Positions 1 through 11,733 of a stretch of 64,000 nt of DNA are shown piece by piece; the stretch's first letter is position 1, and each line of letters starts with the position of its first letter. Below the pieces are notes generated by a model. That model had not been told where the DNA came from. It did not search any database and saw only the letters and a program-made list of their open reading frames with translations. A program made the position numbers and the translations under genes. The stretch is from Ahaetulla prasina (taxonomy: Eukaryota > Chordata > Lepidosauria > Squamata > Colubridae), in NCBI RefSeq assembly GCF_028640845.1, contig NC_080540.1, positions 234,747,294 to 234,811,293 of the forward strand, read 5' to 3'.

Positions 1-220
1 TAATCCCACCACTGAGTCAGAGCCTTTAAAAGGACATTGGGTCACATACAGAACTTCCTTTTCTGGTCATTGTTACGAATTTCTCATTAACTACTTTTCA
101 GATATTAAAAATCTTTCAGTCAACAAGCTTTACAGCACTAGGTGAATTTTCTTTAATCCATAGTGAAATAAGTTTTAAATACAAGTTCAAGGACTTATTT
201 ATTTTTTTGGAATAAACAGC
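1..220. other. AT-rich non-coding DNA
   Basis: No open frame of note and no repeat that I recognise. The stretch may belong to the L1-like tail that follows. Confidence 0.4.
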
Positions 221-1213
221 AAAAGGATGATTAAAATTTTGATTTTAGAAAGATACACAGACTAATGATCCAGATAAATTTGATATAAGATTTTGGAATT
301 AATTAAAAAAAGTCCTTCCTATGGGAAAAGGCTTTTATTTTATATTCTAATAATAAAATAAGAATTGGACATTAGAGATTAATGTCTAAACTGAAGATTA
401 TAATTAAAGGACAAGAACATTCAAACTCAATTTATAACACAGAACTGAGCAAAATATTTTAATTTTGGACATATTGAAATATATTTTTGATCAATGGACA
501 CAAAGGTTAATTTTAAGACTGTCTGCCTTTATTGATACACTATGTTTAAACAATGCTATTGAAGCAGAACAAGTATTATCTGACATGACTGAAGCTGATC
601 TGAAAGTAGGTTTTAAAAAGATAGGCTATAAGAATTAGATGGAAAAACCTATCATACTGGACATATAAAAGAAAACTAACTAATGTCTTAATAATTAAAA
701 GGGATGTTCAAATAACAAACCAAGGGAGTGACCTGAATAATTTTCCTATATTGGATTTACAAAATAGGATTGTTAATCTATTTTTTAAACAACGACAAAG
801 AAAACATGAAAAGAAACAAAATTCTAAGACAGGTTTAAGATTGTTAGAAGAAAAAAGAAGGAATATAAATTTGGTTTATTTGATCAAGATTAAAATAGAT
901 ATATATAACCCTTAATGGACTTTCATTGATATCAGGACTGAAATGGCAAAGTGTTATGGGTTTGTTTATAGGTAAGAGATGGAATATGGGTAGAAGAGAT
1001 CATTTGTTTTATTTTAATATAATGTGATGTTACAAAAATTGCTTATATTTGTTATGATGAAGAGAGGAATAATTTCTTTATATACAGTAGTTCTTTTTTT
1101 GGTCTTTACTATATTCTTTATTTTTTCCTTCTGTTTTTCTTTTTTCTTTTTTCCTTTGTAATCATTTTTATTGTTGTAAATTATAATCTTTAATAAAATT
1201 ACTGTTATAAAAG
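221..1213 (+). mobile_element. possible degenerate L1-type LINE 3' end
   Basis: The segment is very AT-rich, has no long ORF, and ends in a T-rich stretch followed by AATAAA (1192-1197). That arrangement resembles the 3' UTR of squamate L1 elements. No reverse transcriptase motif is visible, so the call rests on base composition and the terminal poly(A) signal. It could equally be ordinary AT-rich intron. Confidence 0.25.
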
Positions 1214-1404
1214 AGATTGTACAACATAAAGTTTAATAGTTAAAAAGAGGGTTAGTGTGGATCCATTTCTGCAAAATGCTGCTATTAACCTATCCATAGG
1301 GTCTTCTTCTTTACATCTCCATATTACTTGAGTCCTACTGAAATGATAAATTATACAGTTCACACAGAGTAACATCACAGCACGAACAATTCATGGAAAC
1401 TCAA

Positions 1405-1906
1405 CCCTAGGTTGATTTGTTGGCTCTTCAGGATGTTTTGTCACCTCCTAGAGTGGAACAGACTGATTCACACAAGTATGTCCATTACGCAACATCCCTA
1501 CATTCAGTGACTTTACCACTCTTTAACCTAGAGCAGAAGGTGTGAATTGGTTCTGTGGAAATGCATTCCGCTTGAAGTAAGGCAAAGTCATATGGAAGGC
1601 CTACCTGTGGTGCTTGATCTATAACAGCTTGTTTAGCACGTGTTATCACTTGATGTTATTGTCACTGAGGACCGAGCATATATGTGCAACTTTTCTTCAA
1701 GAAAGTGATCACTAGCTTTCACATTTAGTACCAAACAGGGAAAAGAAAATAAAGTTTCCCCTGATGATTTTGAGTTCATACAGCTTTCTGAAATGAAAAT
1801 CACCTCAGATCTTCAGACACCATTTGCTGAGAATAATGACTTAGAGCATGATATCGCTGATATCACTGAATATCAGAAAATGGCTTTAGAACTAATCAGC
1901 TCATAA
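1405..1906 (+). pseudogene. weak candidate coding remnant, unidentified
   Basis: Two stretches read like ordinary protein. One is at about 1411-1542 (includes VEQTDSHKYVHYATSLHSVT, stop at 1543-1545). The other is at about 1720-1903 in a different phase (includes DDFEFIQLSEMKITSDLQ, stop at 1904-1906). The second has balanced composition and ends in ELISS-stop. The frame change and intervening stops mean it cannot be an intact exon. A decayed processed pseudogene or transposon ORF would fit, and chance is possible. I do not recognise the family. Confidence 0.2.
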
Positions 1907-2360
1907 ACATGACCATCCTGTTAGACAAGACTTGTCTTTTGACTAATCCTTTTGATCCAGATGACATTCTGTTCATGTTCCAGTGCCTAGTGGGTAAGAG
2001 AGTACATTTGTTAAACTGGGTGGATTTATCTTTCATGTTCATTTATTTACAGTATACATATGGCAGTGGAAATAAGTGTTACGTTGCAAATAAAACAATG
2101 TTTTTTTAAAAAAAGCACCCTCTACTATTTTTGTGGGACTGGAGACATACATTCTACTACAGTCAGTGGTTACGCAACAGAGGAAGCTTTCTTAAAATTT
2201 TCAGTAATTTTTTTTGGTGAATTTTGTGAAAAGATATACTATAACTACTATACTAAAAGTGGAAATAATAGATGCAAAAATTCATGAGGAATCTATATAG
2301 ATTATAATGAATTATTGTTGATGATATATGTATGTGTATATAAAAGACAAGTCTTGTGTG
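1907..2360. other. non-coding stretch, nothing recognised
   Basis: AT-rich DNA with short spurious ORFs. No repeat boundary, splice pattern or domain is visible. Confidence 0.4.
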
Positions 2361-2680
2361 TGTGATGGCTCAGCACTTAAAAGATGCTGGAAACTGACAG
2401 CCCGTGTTCAAGATCCGAGCACCACAAAACAGGGTGATTTCCCATTAATTGCCCTAGCTCTTGCCAACCAAGTTGTTCAAAAGCATGCAAATGCGAGTAG
2501 ATAAATGGGTACCACTTTGGTGGGAAAGTAACAATGTTCCATGAGCCTCAGCATATAGTCATGTTGGCCACATGACCATGGAAGTGCCTTCGGATAGCAC
2601 TGGCTCCCTGAGCTAAGAAATGGAGATGAGTACTGCTCCCTGGAGTCAGACACAACTGGACAGGGAAAACCTTTATCTTC
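2361..2680 (+). mobile_element. Sauria-type tRNA SINE, diverged
   Basis: The body matches the two clearer Sauria SINEs of this window (17908-18243 and 33988-34330). Shared blocks include the tRNA-like head, a block reading GTACCACTTTGGTGGGAAAG, then ATGTTGGCCACATGACCATGG, a block reading GAAATGGAGATGAG, and the terminal GGGAAAACCTTTATC. Many substitutions make it the oldest of the three. Established knowledge: these SINEs are squamate-wide and rely on RTE/BovB machinery. Confidence 0.8.
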
Positions 2681-3131
2681 ATATATATGCATATATGTTA
2701 TCCTGCATTGAGCTAAGTTGTTTTAAAAAAACGATTTATATGAAAAAAGACCTATACAAATAAAACCAGCTCCAGGTGTGGCTCTTAGATCTTAATTGGA
2801 TTGCCTGATTGCCCTGTCCTCAGAAAAGGAAGCAAGGACATACAGTAAATGGATGACATAATCCTTTACCATTTCCTTCCCATTGCAAATTCGATCTCTT
2901 GGTGCATTTTTCCTGCTGGAGTTTGTAAGCACTCCACTCTTATGTCCCTTCAAGTGTTCTTATCCATTTGGGCTAGACTGCTTTATTGCTTTACAGGATA
3001 GCTTCAGGAGTTTATTGGCTACTTCTCATAGACAGGGATATCCCTTCAACTGAGCTAGTATTTACTTCAACAATAGTACCTTTCAAACTCCATTTCACTC
3101 TTAACTGCTGCAAGAGGTCAGTCAATATAAT
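2681..3131. other. non-coding stretch, nothing recognised
   Basis: Unique-looking sequence between the SINE and the Helitron-like element. No coding or RNA signal is seen. Confidence 0.4.
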
Positions 3132-3634
3132 TCTCTTGAAAATATATATATATATATGGCTATGTGTGTGTTCCAGCATAACTCTGGAATGCCTCAAGCA
3201 ATTTCAACCTAACTTGGTAGACAGATGACTTACTCTCTGGGAAAAAATACTGGGGGGAAAAGACACCCCTAACACCCCTTGGGGTGAATACAGTGGCCGC
3301 GCTGCCCAGCTGGTTGGTCCCAGCGACTTTCCGCAGTGGCCATGCACCACCCGCTGGGCCATTCCAGATGGCGAGGAAAACAATTGCTGCCAGATGGGTG
3401 TCGGCCCAGGCGGTTACCGCGGCAGCTGGCCATGCACAGCCCCAATGCTGCCGGACACTGTATGGTGGTTATTGGTGGGCGTGGGCAGACAGATGGACAG
3501 GGGGTGGTGCCCAAAGATGTATAGTGATTTTGTGTATGGTTTTACTTTATAATGTGTATACTGTACATATACTCTTAAAAGCCTATAAGGATTGGGATAC
3601 ATAAATACACGGGCAATGCCGGTTTATCAGCTAC
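3132..3634 (+). mobile_element. Helitron-like non-autonomous element
   Basis: The 3' end has a short hairpin, CGGGCAATGCCGG (3610-3622), then TTTATCAGCTAC. This resembles the Helitron terminus (GC hairpin, then CTRR), with the last base changed. Near the 5' side is an AT dinucleotide run followed by a block reading CAATTTCAACCTAACTTGG, similar to a block common in Helitron left ends. The interior (3280-3510) is much more GC-rich than its surroundings. No Rep/helicase ORF is present, so it would be non-autonomous. The 5' boundary is approximate. Confidence 0.5.
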
Positions 3635-4780
3635 TCTCCGATATAAAGAGCCACACTGTAAAGTATATTCTTCATCTATATATTAGAAAACAAAAGGGAA
3701 AGGTTTACTCATTCAGCAGAGAGTTAGGGAAAATCAGTAAGTTTAATTAATGTATGACTGGGAAGAGATGCTACAGTAAACACACAGAGAAGACCCATTA
3801 ATAGTAGCAGGAAACCAAGGACTTATAAAATCTTTATTCACATTGTAAACAATGTTCTTGTCATATATTTTATATACACAGCGGTCACATCTGATGTTTC
3901 TAGGCTGTAATCAAACAAATGCAAAGTTGATGGTTTAAAAATCATCTGAAGACAGGATTAGTAGCACATGGGTGTGTTCCTGAGCAATTTTTCGGATCCA
4001 ATCTGCATATTAAGCACTTGGGTATTGAGCCATTAATTCAGTGGAAAAGAATTGTGTTTTTCTGACTAGGTTTGTCTTTGATATCTTATGCGAAAGATGC
4101 CAGGGGGAAAAAAAATCAAGTAATCTTGTAAATAATGGAAATAATAGAAGTACATTCGACAAATCCAACCTCACTAGCTTTTAAAAGATATTTCTGCCTC
4201 CCTACATTGGAAATGTGAAATCATTTCTCACCTTGTAAAAGTCAAAGGCAGTCTCTGCATTTTCATTATTGTGTTGAAATCCAAATATTATTCTTCCATT
4301 CTCTAACTCATTCTCATCATTGTGTGATCAAACTATAGCCAGGGAAGGAAAGGTTAGCTTTATCAATCAAAGTTTGCTACCAGCATTCTAAATAATTGAA
4401 CCTTCCAGAAAAACAAGCTTTATGTATTTTTTTTCCTTTCTTCTTCTTTTTTTCAATCTCTCCATAAAAAGTCATTTCAATATGTTTGGTTCTGTGGCAG
4501 GAGTTTTTTTTTTTTTATGAAGTGTTTATCCTTTTCACAATTCTTGACAGAAGAGCAGAGATATACATATAACTATATTTGCAGTTGAGACTCAGCAAAC
4601 TTTCCAAAAGAATTCAAACTTTTTTCCTTTCCTTTCCTTTCCTTTTCTCTCTTTTCTTTCTCTCTTCTCATGATATTTTGATTATGTCTGGACAGTTGAG
4701 GCATTTTGTTCTAACCACAATCCTGCCACAGAATAAAGGGAAAAAAAGAATAAATTATTTCAATTCAAAATGTACTATGC
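3635..4780. other. non-coding stretch with small pyrimidine repeat
   Basis: Mostly unique-looking AT-rich DNA. It contains a short (TTTCC)n tract near 4622-4646. No gene is supported. Confidence 0.4.
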
Positions 4781-5285
4781 CAGGGGTGAAATGTAAAATT
4801 TGTTACTACCGGTTCTGTGGGCGTGGCTTGGGGGGGTAATGTGACTGGGTGGGTGTGGCCAACTTTTTTTTTTAACTTTTAAAAGTATTTTTTCTACAAC
4901 CTCTTCGGGCGAAGAAAAAATGTTTTTAAAAGGCTTCTCTGACGATCCCAGCTGAGTTGCCTGATCACCAGAACATTTTAAAAGCATTTTTACAGCCTCT
5001 TCAACTGAAGAGGTTATAGAAAAAATGCTTTTAAAGGATTCTGATGATCCCAGTTGAGCTGCGTGATTATCAGAGGCTTTTTTTTTACTTTTAAAAGCAT
5101 TTTTCGGCTGAAGAAAAAATGCTTTTAAAAGTAAAAAAAAAAACAACCCTCTGATAATCGCACAGATCAGCTGGACATGGGTGGGATGTGGGGGCAGGGA
5201 TTTTTGCTACCGGTTCTCTGAACCACCTGCCGCCATCGCTACCAAATCAGGCGATCCTGTCCGAACCAGAAGCATTTCACCTCTG
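4781..5285 (+). mobile_element. hAT-type MITE, family 1, multi-hairpin form
   Basis: The terminal inverted repeats read CAGGGGTGAAAT at the left and ATTTCACCTCTG at the right. They are flanked by related 8-mers (TACTATGC at 4773-4780, CACTATTC at 5286-5293; 6 of 8 identical). Inside lie about two and a half ~100-bp tandem units, each a hairpin of the type CTTTTAAAAGCATTTTT facing AAAAAATGCTTTTAAAAG (clearest at 5088-5131). There is no transposase ORF, so it is non-autonomous. Confidence 0.8.
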
Positions 5286-5297
5286 CACTATTCTGAG

Positions 5298-5545
5298 ATC
5301 CAGTTTGGTCTTGTGGTTAAGGCACCGGGCTAGAAAGTAGGAGACTGTGAGTTCAAGTCTCACCATAACTGTGAAAGCCTACTGGTGACCTTGAGCTAGT
5401 CACTCTCTTTCAGCCCAACCCAACTCACAGGGTTGTTGTTGTGGTGGGGAAAATAAGAGGAATGTCTGTGGGATATGTTCGCTGCCTTATTTATAAAAAT
5501 AATAGCGTCAGGGTTCAATTAAATAAATAAAATAATAAATATTCA
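5298..5545 (+). mobile_element. tRNA-derived SINE
   Basis: It starts with an A-box-like GTGGTTAAGGCACCGGGC and a B-box-like GAGTTCAAGTCTC. A body block CCAACTCACAGGGTTGTTGT and an (AAAT)-rich tail near 5518-5540 follow. It abuts the right target duplication of the preceding MITE. This is a SINE head, not a functional tRNA gene: no acceptor stem closes. Confidence 0.75.
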
Positions 5546-6650
5546 AACATACTCTCTGCAAGTAGAAAATTAGCACAACAGATTAAGAAGCCCAGACCAT
5601 ACCATTCTGTGCAGACTCTAATAACACAAAACTAAATCCTATTGTTTTCAACTCCAGAAAGTGTATCACTGAAATAATTTTGGAGTGCTTCTGATTCAGT
5701 CTCCTTTAGAGAACACTTTAGAGAGCCCAGGAAAAACAAATGCAACACTTTCTGGCTGTCAAATCCAATGTGACTGAAATCATCATTTTTGGGACCCTTT
5801 TTTGGATGCTATTGTATAGGTTGATAGCATTTGAAAGAAAAAATGTGATTTCCTTCTCCATTTAACCATATGATAGTTCATGATTAGAAGGTATATCCTA
5901 ATCTGAGTTAGGTATCTGAGGAATTAAATTTGCACCTGAAATCATTGCAAGAGGAAATCTAAGCATCCTGATTCCTATTGTTTCTCATCTTTAAGTGCTG
6001 GTAGAAAAATATTTGCTATCATTTTAAAAAAGGTGTTAAAATGCCAGGCCTGTTGATAGCCATGGCCAGCTTTTGAAAACATTAAAGCTTATTTTCCCAT
6101 GCTTTCTGGAATGATTATTTATTCACACATCCATGCCCTGCTGCAATTCACCCCATGGGTGGAAAAATAAAGTGGGGGAAAAAATGCACAGTTGGCAAAC
6201 CTTTTTCCTGCCATTCTTCACACAGGCTCTTCCCCCAGTTCTGAGCTATATCTTGGATAGTGTTTTCCACATGTTTGAATTGGCAAAAGAACACACCGGC
6301 ATAAAATGTATTGCTGCCATTGCCACCGCTTGCTGCCAAAGAGGGCTCTCCTGATTTTACCTGTGGAGTGTGTGCTAAGCCAATGTTTGGTTTTTAAAAA
6401 AAATTCTCTGGCTTTGCTGCCCTCCCAAGTTCTAATTTTCACCAATCAACATGGAACCATCCACCAATCAGGACAATAATCAAGGATGGGTGGAGTTTAG
6501 AAAGATGGCAAGTTTGAAAAGTGGCTGGCTGGCTTGTCCTGTTTTATTTTGTGTGTCAAAAGAGAATTGTTCACCTGTCATAGCAGAGGCAGAGAACTGG
6601 CAAACCGCAAAATCTCTCCTTTTCACCCCATTTGCTGGAAAGGTCGTTGG
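5546..6650. other. non-coding stretch, nothing recognised
   Basis: Unique-looking sequence. The small ORFs in 6133-6750 lack family resemblance and run into low-complexity T tracts. Confidence 0.4.
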
Positions 6651-6655
6651 TGGTC

Positions 6656-7344
6656 TTTTTTTTTTTTTTTTTGGTCACAACATTATATATAAGCATAAGC
6701 ATGAAATAACTATACGATATATAAGCATATATATAACCATAAGTATGTAATAACTATATGAAATTGTATACAATCAAAGGGAACATTAGGACAGGAACGG
6801 TAGGCATGTTGGTGCTCTTATGCACACCCCTTACAGACGTCTTAGGAATGGGGTGAGGTCAACAGTAGGCAGTCTTTGGTTAAAGCTTTGGGGATTTTGG
6901 GAAGAGACCACAGAGTCTGGTAGTGCATTCCAGACATTAACAACTCTGTTATTGAAGTCATATTTTCTGCAATCAAGATTGGAGTGGTTCACATTAAGCT
7001 TAAATCTATTGTGTGCTCGTGTATTGTTGTGATTGAAGCTGAAGTAGTCTTCAACAGGAAGGACGTTGTAACAGATGATTCTATGAGTTAAACTCAGGTC
7101 ATGTCGAAGGCGGCAGAGTTCTAAATTTTCTAAACCCAGGATTTCAAGTCTGGTGGCATAAGGTATTTTGTTGTAATCAGAGGAGTGGAGAACTCTTCTT
7201 GTAAAATATTTCTGGACACGCTCAATTGTCTTAATGTCCAAAATGAGATATGGGTTCCAGACAGGCAAGTTGTATTCAAGAATTGGTCTAGCAAATGTTT
7301 TATATGCTCTGCTAGACCAATTCTTGTTTTGTTCAGCCATCATT
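6656..7344 (-). mobile_element. CR1-group LINE (family B), 3' fragment with ORF end
   Basis: A minus-strand frame at 6831-7343 encodes the last ~170 residues of a LINE polymerase, including RVQKYFTRRVLHSSDYNK and, near the end, NALPDSVVSSQNPQSFNQRL. The layout (crossover helices after the polymerase palm) is that of the CR1/jockey group. The 3' UTR and A-rich tail read leftward to the T run at 6657-6672. The 5' part is truncated. Two more copies of this 3' end lie at 21424-21779 and 33120-33322. Confidence 0.85.
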
Positions 7345-7750
7345 TAAAGCTCCCGTGCCATCTCTCTCACTTAAACAGCTGCCAACGGGCTGAAGAGATG
7401 CCTACTGTGTCTCCCATATTTCCCCTCAAGTTGAAAATACCAAAAAAGGATGGCAGCCAAAGAGAATGGCAGGAGCCAAGGCACCCTGAAGTAACCAAGA
7501 GATACTGGGCTGTCTCCCTGTCCTATTTTGCACACCTTCAAGCAGCTGTGAATTTGTGTCAGCCTGAGGAGTAAAACACCATCATTAAGGATTGTTTAAA
7601 TTTCATTCATGGGCCGAGGAAAATATAATACCTTAACGGGAGCCTTAGTTTAATAGTATTACTATAAGGACATGTTTGCACCATGGTTAGAGTCAAATGG
7701 GGACAGACCCAGAATGGCCTTATTTCCATTTACCAGACAGCAACTTCAAA
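7345..7750. other. non-coding stretch, nothing recognised
   Basis: Unique-looking DNA between the LINE and the solo LTR target site. Confidence 0.4.
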
Positions 7751-7755
7751 GAAGT

Positions 7756-8370
7756 TGTTGTGGTCCACCAGTAGCCTGAGGAGTTGGCAACGGAGTTGGA
7801 CAGTGATGAGGCTGAGAAAGAGTGTGGGCCAGTCCTAGAGGCTGGGGAAGGCCCAGATAAGGGCTCTGTGTCGGAGCCTGAGGTGGGGCCAGGGCCATCG
7901 GGGAGTGAGGTGCCAACTCCAGAGCCTCCAGAGACTGACAGTAGTGAAGCAGAGGAACAGGAGGAGCCTGTTCCTAATGCAAGCATGAGAAGAGCTGCCA
8001 GAAGGCAAGAGCAGCTCCAGCAAAGAGGATGACTCAGGAGGAGGGCCAAGAGATGATTGGCCCCTCCCATAAGGCTTAAAAGACCAGCAACAGCGTTTGG
8101 ACTCTTTGCCAGAAAACAATGTTGATAGCTTTGTCTTGTTGCATTTGTTTCATATCAGCGTCTTCTGAACGTTTGCCAAGAAAGGCCTTTGGCAGTTTGC
8201 CTAATTGGACCAAGTTTGGTGATAGGACTGAGGAATTGTGTTGGGAGGAATTTGCTTTAATTTAGTTGAACTACGCTGAGAATGAAGTAATTCTCAGCTG
8301 TTCGAATAAAGTTTGTTTGTTTTTACACTGACTGAGTTTCCTACCACCTACTTGGGCCAGGGTCACAACA
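7756..8370 (+). mobile_element. solo LTR, family T copy 1 (5-bp target duplication)
   Basis: The LTR begins TGTTGTGG and ends GGTCACAACA. It is flanked by perfect 5-bp repeats GAAGT (7751-7755 and 8371-8375). An AATAAA signal lies at about 8304-8309 and an AT-rich TTAAAAG box near 8076. The first third holds a reading frame (7757 onward, stop near 7772, then open to 8032) rich in Glu, Ser, Pro and Gly. No internal region or second LTR is present. Ty3/Gypsy and endogenous-retrovirus LTRs both fit the ends and duplication length. Confidence 0.85.
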
Positions 8371-8375
8371 GAAGT

Positions 8376-10209
8376 AGGCAAGATATACCTCTGTGATAAC
8401 CACAGATGTGGGAATGACCAACTTTGCACATATCCACAGAGATAATAAAATAACTGGGTCCCCTGCTGATCTCTGCATTAATGATGGAATAGCCAAACAG
8501 GCCACATCTATTATCCTTCAGTATCTCTGCAAACGGTGCCAACTATTCTTTATAATGTTAGATGATTTGTTTTGAGTCGTATTTTGTATTCACAGAGTTA
8601 CCTACACATTATTGATGGAATGTTTTGTTTTTTTTCCTAAGAAAAGGAAACTTCCTGGCAGGATTATATTTTAAATCCTGAGATAGGACACTGTTCATTT
8701 AATTTATTTATTGAACTTGCAATGGTCTCAATTTAAAATAGCTTAAAGCCTCCTTGAATCAATGAGCCCTCAGTAGCCACAGGTATCCCAGTCTTTTGAA
8801 GCTCATTTTGGTCCAAATGTTAATGATTCCTGATAATGGTACACCTAAAGCAAGTACAAACTCCAGGGTTTTTTTTTAATATTATTATGATGATTTCATC
8901 AGATTGGAGTTTTATGTGAGCATAGCCAAATGTAGGGACATACATTAGGGGGAAAAAAGTTAATAGCAATAAAAAGATACAACATTTCTCCCAAGAACTG
9001 AACACTCAGATACATCGGACTTGGTTACCTTTGCAATAAACAAAAAGGAAATTGTGAAAAACTCATATAGGTCACAGTGTCCCTTAGAGCATTTGACAAA
9101 TTTACCCCATGCAAAGAGGCCTGAATAGATGAAATACGTATAATTTCACTAAGGATCATTAAGAAGATGGATAATTAATTCCTGATTGGTTAGCTAGACT
9201 CAGGACATCATAGGCACAGACTTTGGTTCATAACTGGGCAAGCAACAGGATTGGGTTTCACTTATCTTCAGCATTCCATAAAATGGAAAATAAGGGTAAT
9301 CAATGAGTTTATAATTAAAAGGCAGTGCATGAAATTAGCTATAGCTAATTCTTTTCTTTCTTGTCTTTTTTTCTTCTGGAGTTAGAGTTTAGGAATTCAA
9401 ACGATAAAAGTTTCGCAGATTTGGGAATTTTAGGATAGTAGTTTGGGACATCCCAATATAGGAGAGGATCTGAATTTGTAGGTGTTTGGTATAAAGGGAT
9501 CTCTTTGGTGTAGTTTTCAAGCTATTTTTGAAGCCATCTGGAATTGGTACTTCAATTCAACAGTACTTCAACTGAATCAGCCACTGAAGCAAATCAGTGA
9601 AGGAAATTGTTTCAAACTAAAAATTGTATCAGGTGGTTGTAAGAGCTTTATGAGTTTCATTTGCTCAGCTCTCAACTTCTTTTCTTGTTCCTTCAAGACA
9701 AGGGTTAACTTTGTTTTATCTTGCCTTAACAGAGCACTTGCACACTGATCCTCTCAACACAACCTGGGCTCTCAGAAATCTAAACAGGGGGTCAAGAGGG
9801 CCTTTGGTTTTAAATTCTGCCCATCTGGGGCAAATGTGAAGTCTCTTGACAATGATGAATAAATGAATGAACAAATGAAAGAATGAATGCCAGAATAACA
9901 TTCACAAGCCCTGATTCAACTGTTTACTGCTATAAGCATAAGGGCAAGGTAAGAACCAAAAGGACAGTTCTTCTGTGCCAGCCTTTTTCACCTGCCTGTT
10001 TCTATGGCATTGTGGTTCTCCAGGTCTACTTTAGTTCCCTCTGCAGACAAACACAGATATGGACTCCAAACTATAATCCCAAACACTCTGAGTTGTGCCA
10101 GGTATGTGAGGTTATTTCCCACCTACAAGGCAAGGATCCAAACTTGCCAACCAATGAGGACAATTCTCCTGGTGTCCCAGAAAATAGGTGATCAAACTAG
10201 GCAGCAAAC
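8376..10209. other. non-coding stretch, nothing recognised
   Basis: About 1.8 kb of AT-rich, unique-looking sequence. A degenerate AATG/AATA run lies at 9851-9889. Short ORFs here have no recognisable family. Confidence 0.35.
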
Positions 10210-10653
10210 CTGTCAACCTGGTCATCTTTGCTTTCTTTCAAGTTTCTCACCAGCTGCCATGGAAACAGGCGGGGAGAAGCAATGGGTATTTGGGAGGGGA
10301 AGTGTGCAAAAGATGAAACTAGAATTTCTGAGAAGCAATGATGAGGACTGGACTCAGAGAGGCCAGCTTGAATGGTTTAACATCTCAAGGCCAATCGTCC
10401 TGGAATACACAAAAGAGGAGTGATGCACCTGGACCAAAAACATTCCCAAAACATCTTTCTGGCTGATAACTGAAGTCTGGTTGACTGGCTACTGGATGTG
10501 GGGTGGGGTTGAGCTCTGGGGTTAGTTTTGATTTGGGTTTTTTGCACATGTTTTGCTTGACTTTTGCTGCAATTGGTTCTTTCCTAGTACCTTTTCTTTC
10601 AGTCTATGGAGTCAATGCTTTCTTTCCCAGGGATTGATCGGAAGCAGCCTTGA
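10210..10653 (+). mobile_element. possible LTR-like repeat, copy 1
   Basis: The right end (about 10597-10653, with TATGGAGTCAATGCTTTC and ending CCTTGACA) resembles the right end of 11428-11733 (AATGGAGTCGAGGG, ending TCTTGACA). Both may start at a TGTCAA(C/T)CTGG motif. The interior similarity is poor and no target duplication is evident, so the LTR reading is tentative. Confidence 0.25.
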
Positions 10654-10880
10654 CAAAACCATAACACATATCTGAAAGAAGGAGCCAATGCTCTTTCTTT
10701 AATATCACATAAAACCTGATGCTCAGCAAAGCAATTGGAAAAGTAAAATGACTGATATTTTTTAAAAAAAAAACATTTTTGAAATATATATATATTAATT
10801 GGAGTTGGAAGTTAATTGGAGTTGGAAGTTCAGTTACAACAGTGAGATTCGCTTTTTAAAAGAATATGTGCTATAAAGGC

Positions 10881-11056
10881 ATTGTTATTTTGTGCTTCTT
10901 CAAATTTTGAGTAAAAATGACCTTTTTTGGCTTTTTATGATATAGATATCAATTTTTGCCTGTTTTCATTTTGTAGCAAATTCTCAGTGGATTAGATCTT
11001 AGACCTAGAATATGGAACATATTTTTCTCTTTCTCCTTCTTTTTTTCTCCTTCCAG
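10881..11056 (+). repeat. dispersed direct repeat, copy A
   Basis: This segment aligns with 12234-12407 over its whole length. Shared blocks include ATTTTGAGTAAAAA, ATAGATATCAATTTTTGC, TGTTTTCATTTTGTA and TGGATTAGATCTTAG. The copies are in the same orientation 1.35 kb apart. It may be an old local duplication or two copies of an unrecognised interspersed repeat. Confidence 0.8.
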
Positions 11057-11427
11057 TTCCACTGCTTCACCCAGTGTCTCTCTACATTCTTTTTCAGATC
11101 ATTTGGAGCTGTTCTGTTGTCCTTTATTTATTATTGCCACCTCTGCCTTGAAAAGATTATAGGGCAGGGAAGAGGAAGTATTTTCAAAATGCAGATTTGC
11201 ATCTGAAACTTGGAAGGTTTAATGTCATCTAAATTATCTACCATCTCGTCTATTTTTATCCTGTTTTGTCAAAAAATGAAGCAGTTTGTGTATTTGGAAG
11301 TTTTTGTCAAGCCTGACATCTTCAGCTTACTCTGCTGGCATCCTGCCATAAAATGCAGGGTGGGGGAAGTGATTGGGGAAGTAAAGGGCAGGAGAATGAC
11401 AGGGTGACAGGAACCAGAGGTGTCAAT
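11057..11427. other. non-coding stretch, nothing recognised
   Basis: Unique-looking sequence. The small ORFs show no domain. Confidence 0.35.
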
Positions 11428-11733
11428 CTGGAACAGATCAGCTAATCAAGGACAGAGCCATGAGAACAGAATGTGAAACTCCACCAAAGGGGTACCAAAC
11501 CTCAAAGTTGTTCTCATAATATCTAATCTGAATATCATTGAACATTGTCAGACTGGTCAAAAGAGGAGGACCCAGGGAGAGGGAAAAATGCAGGCTTTGT
11601 GTGGGAATACTTGGATCCAGCTTTGTTTATGCTGTAACTGCTAGAACTTAGTAAAAGTGAACCTTTCACTCCAATGGAGTCGAGGGTTTTTCTTTCCTAA
11701 GAACCCAAGTCAGGATAGTCTTGACAGTTTCTC
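11428..11733 (+). mobile_element. possible LTR-like repeat, copy 2
   Basis: The right end resembles 10597-10653. The left end TGTCAATCTGG resembles the proposed left end of copy 1. There is no clear TATA box or target duplication. Treat as tentative. Confidence 0.25.

Noticed and set aside
3284..3604. GC-rich ORFs on both strands (up to 106 aa), possible CpG-island exon
   Set aside because: They overlap on both strands, lack a domain, and lie inside the Helitron-like element. The GC-rich patch is short and isolated.
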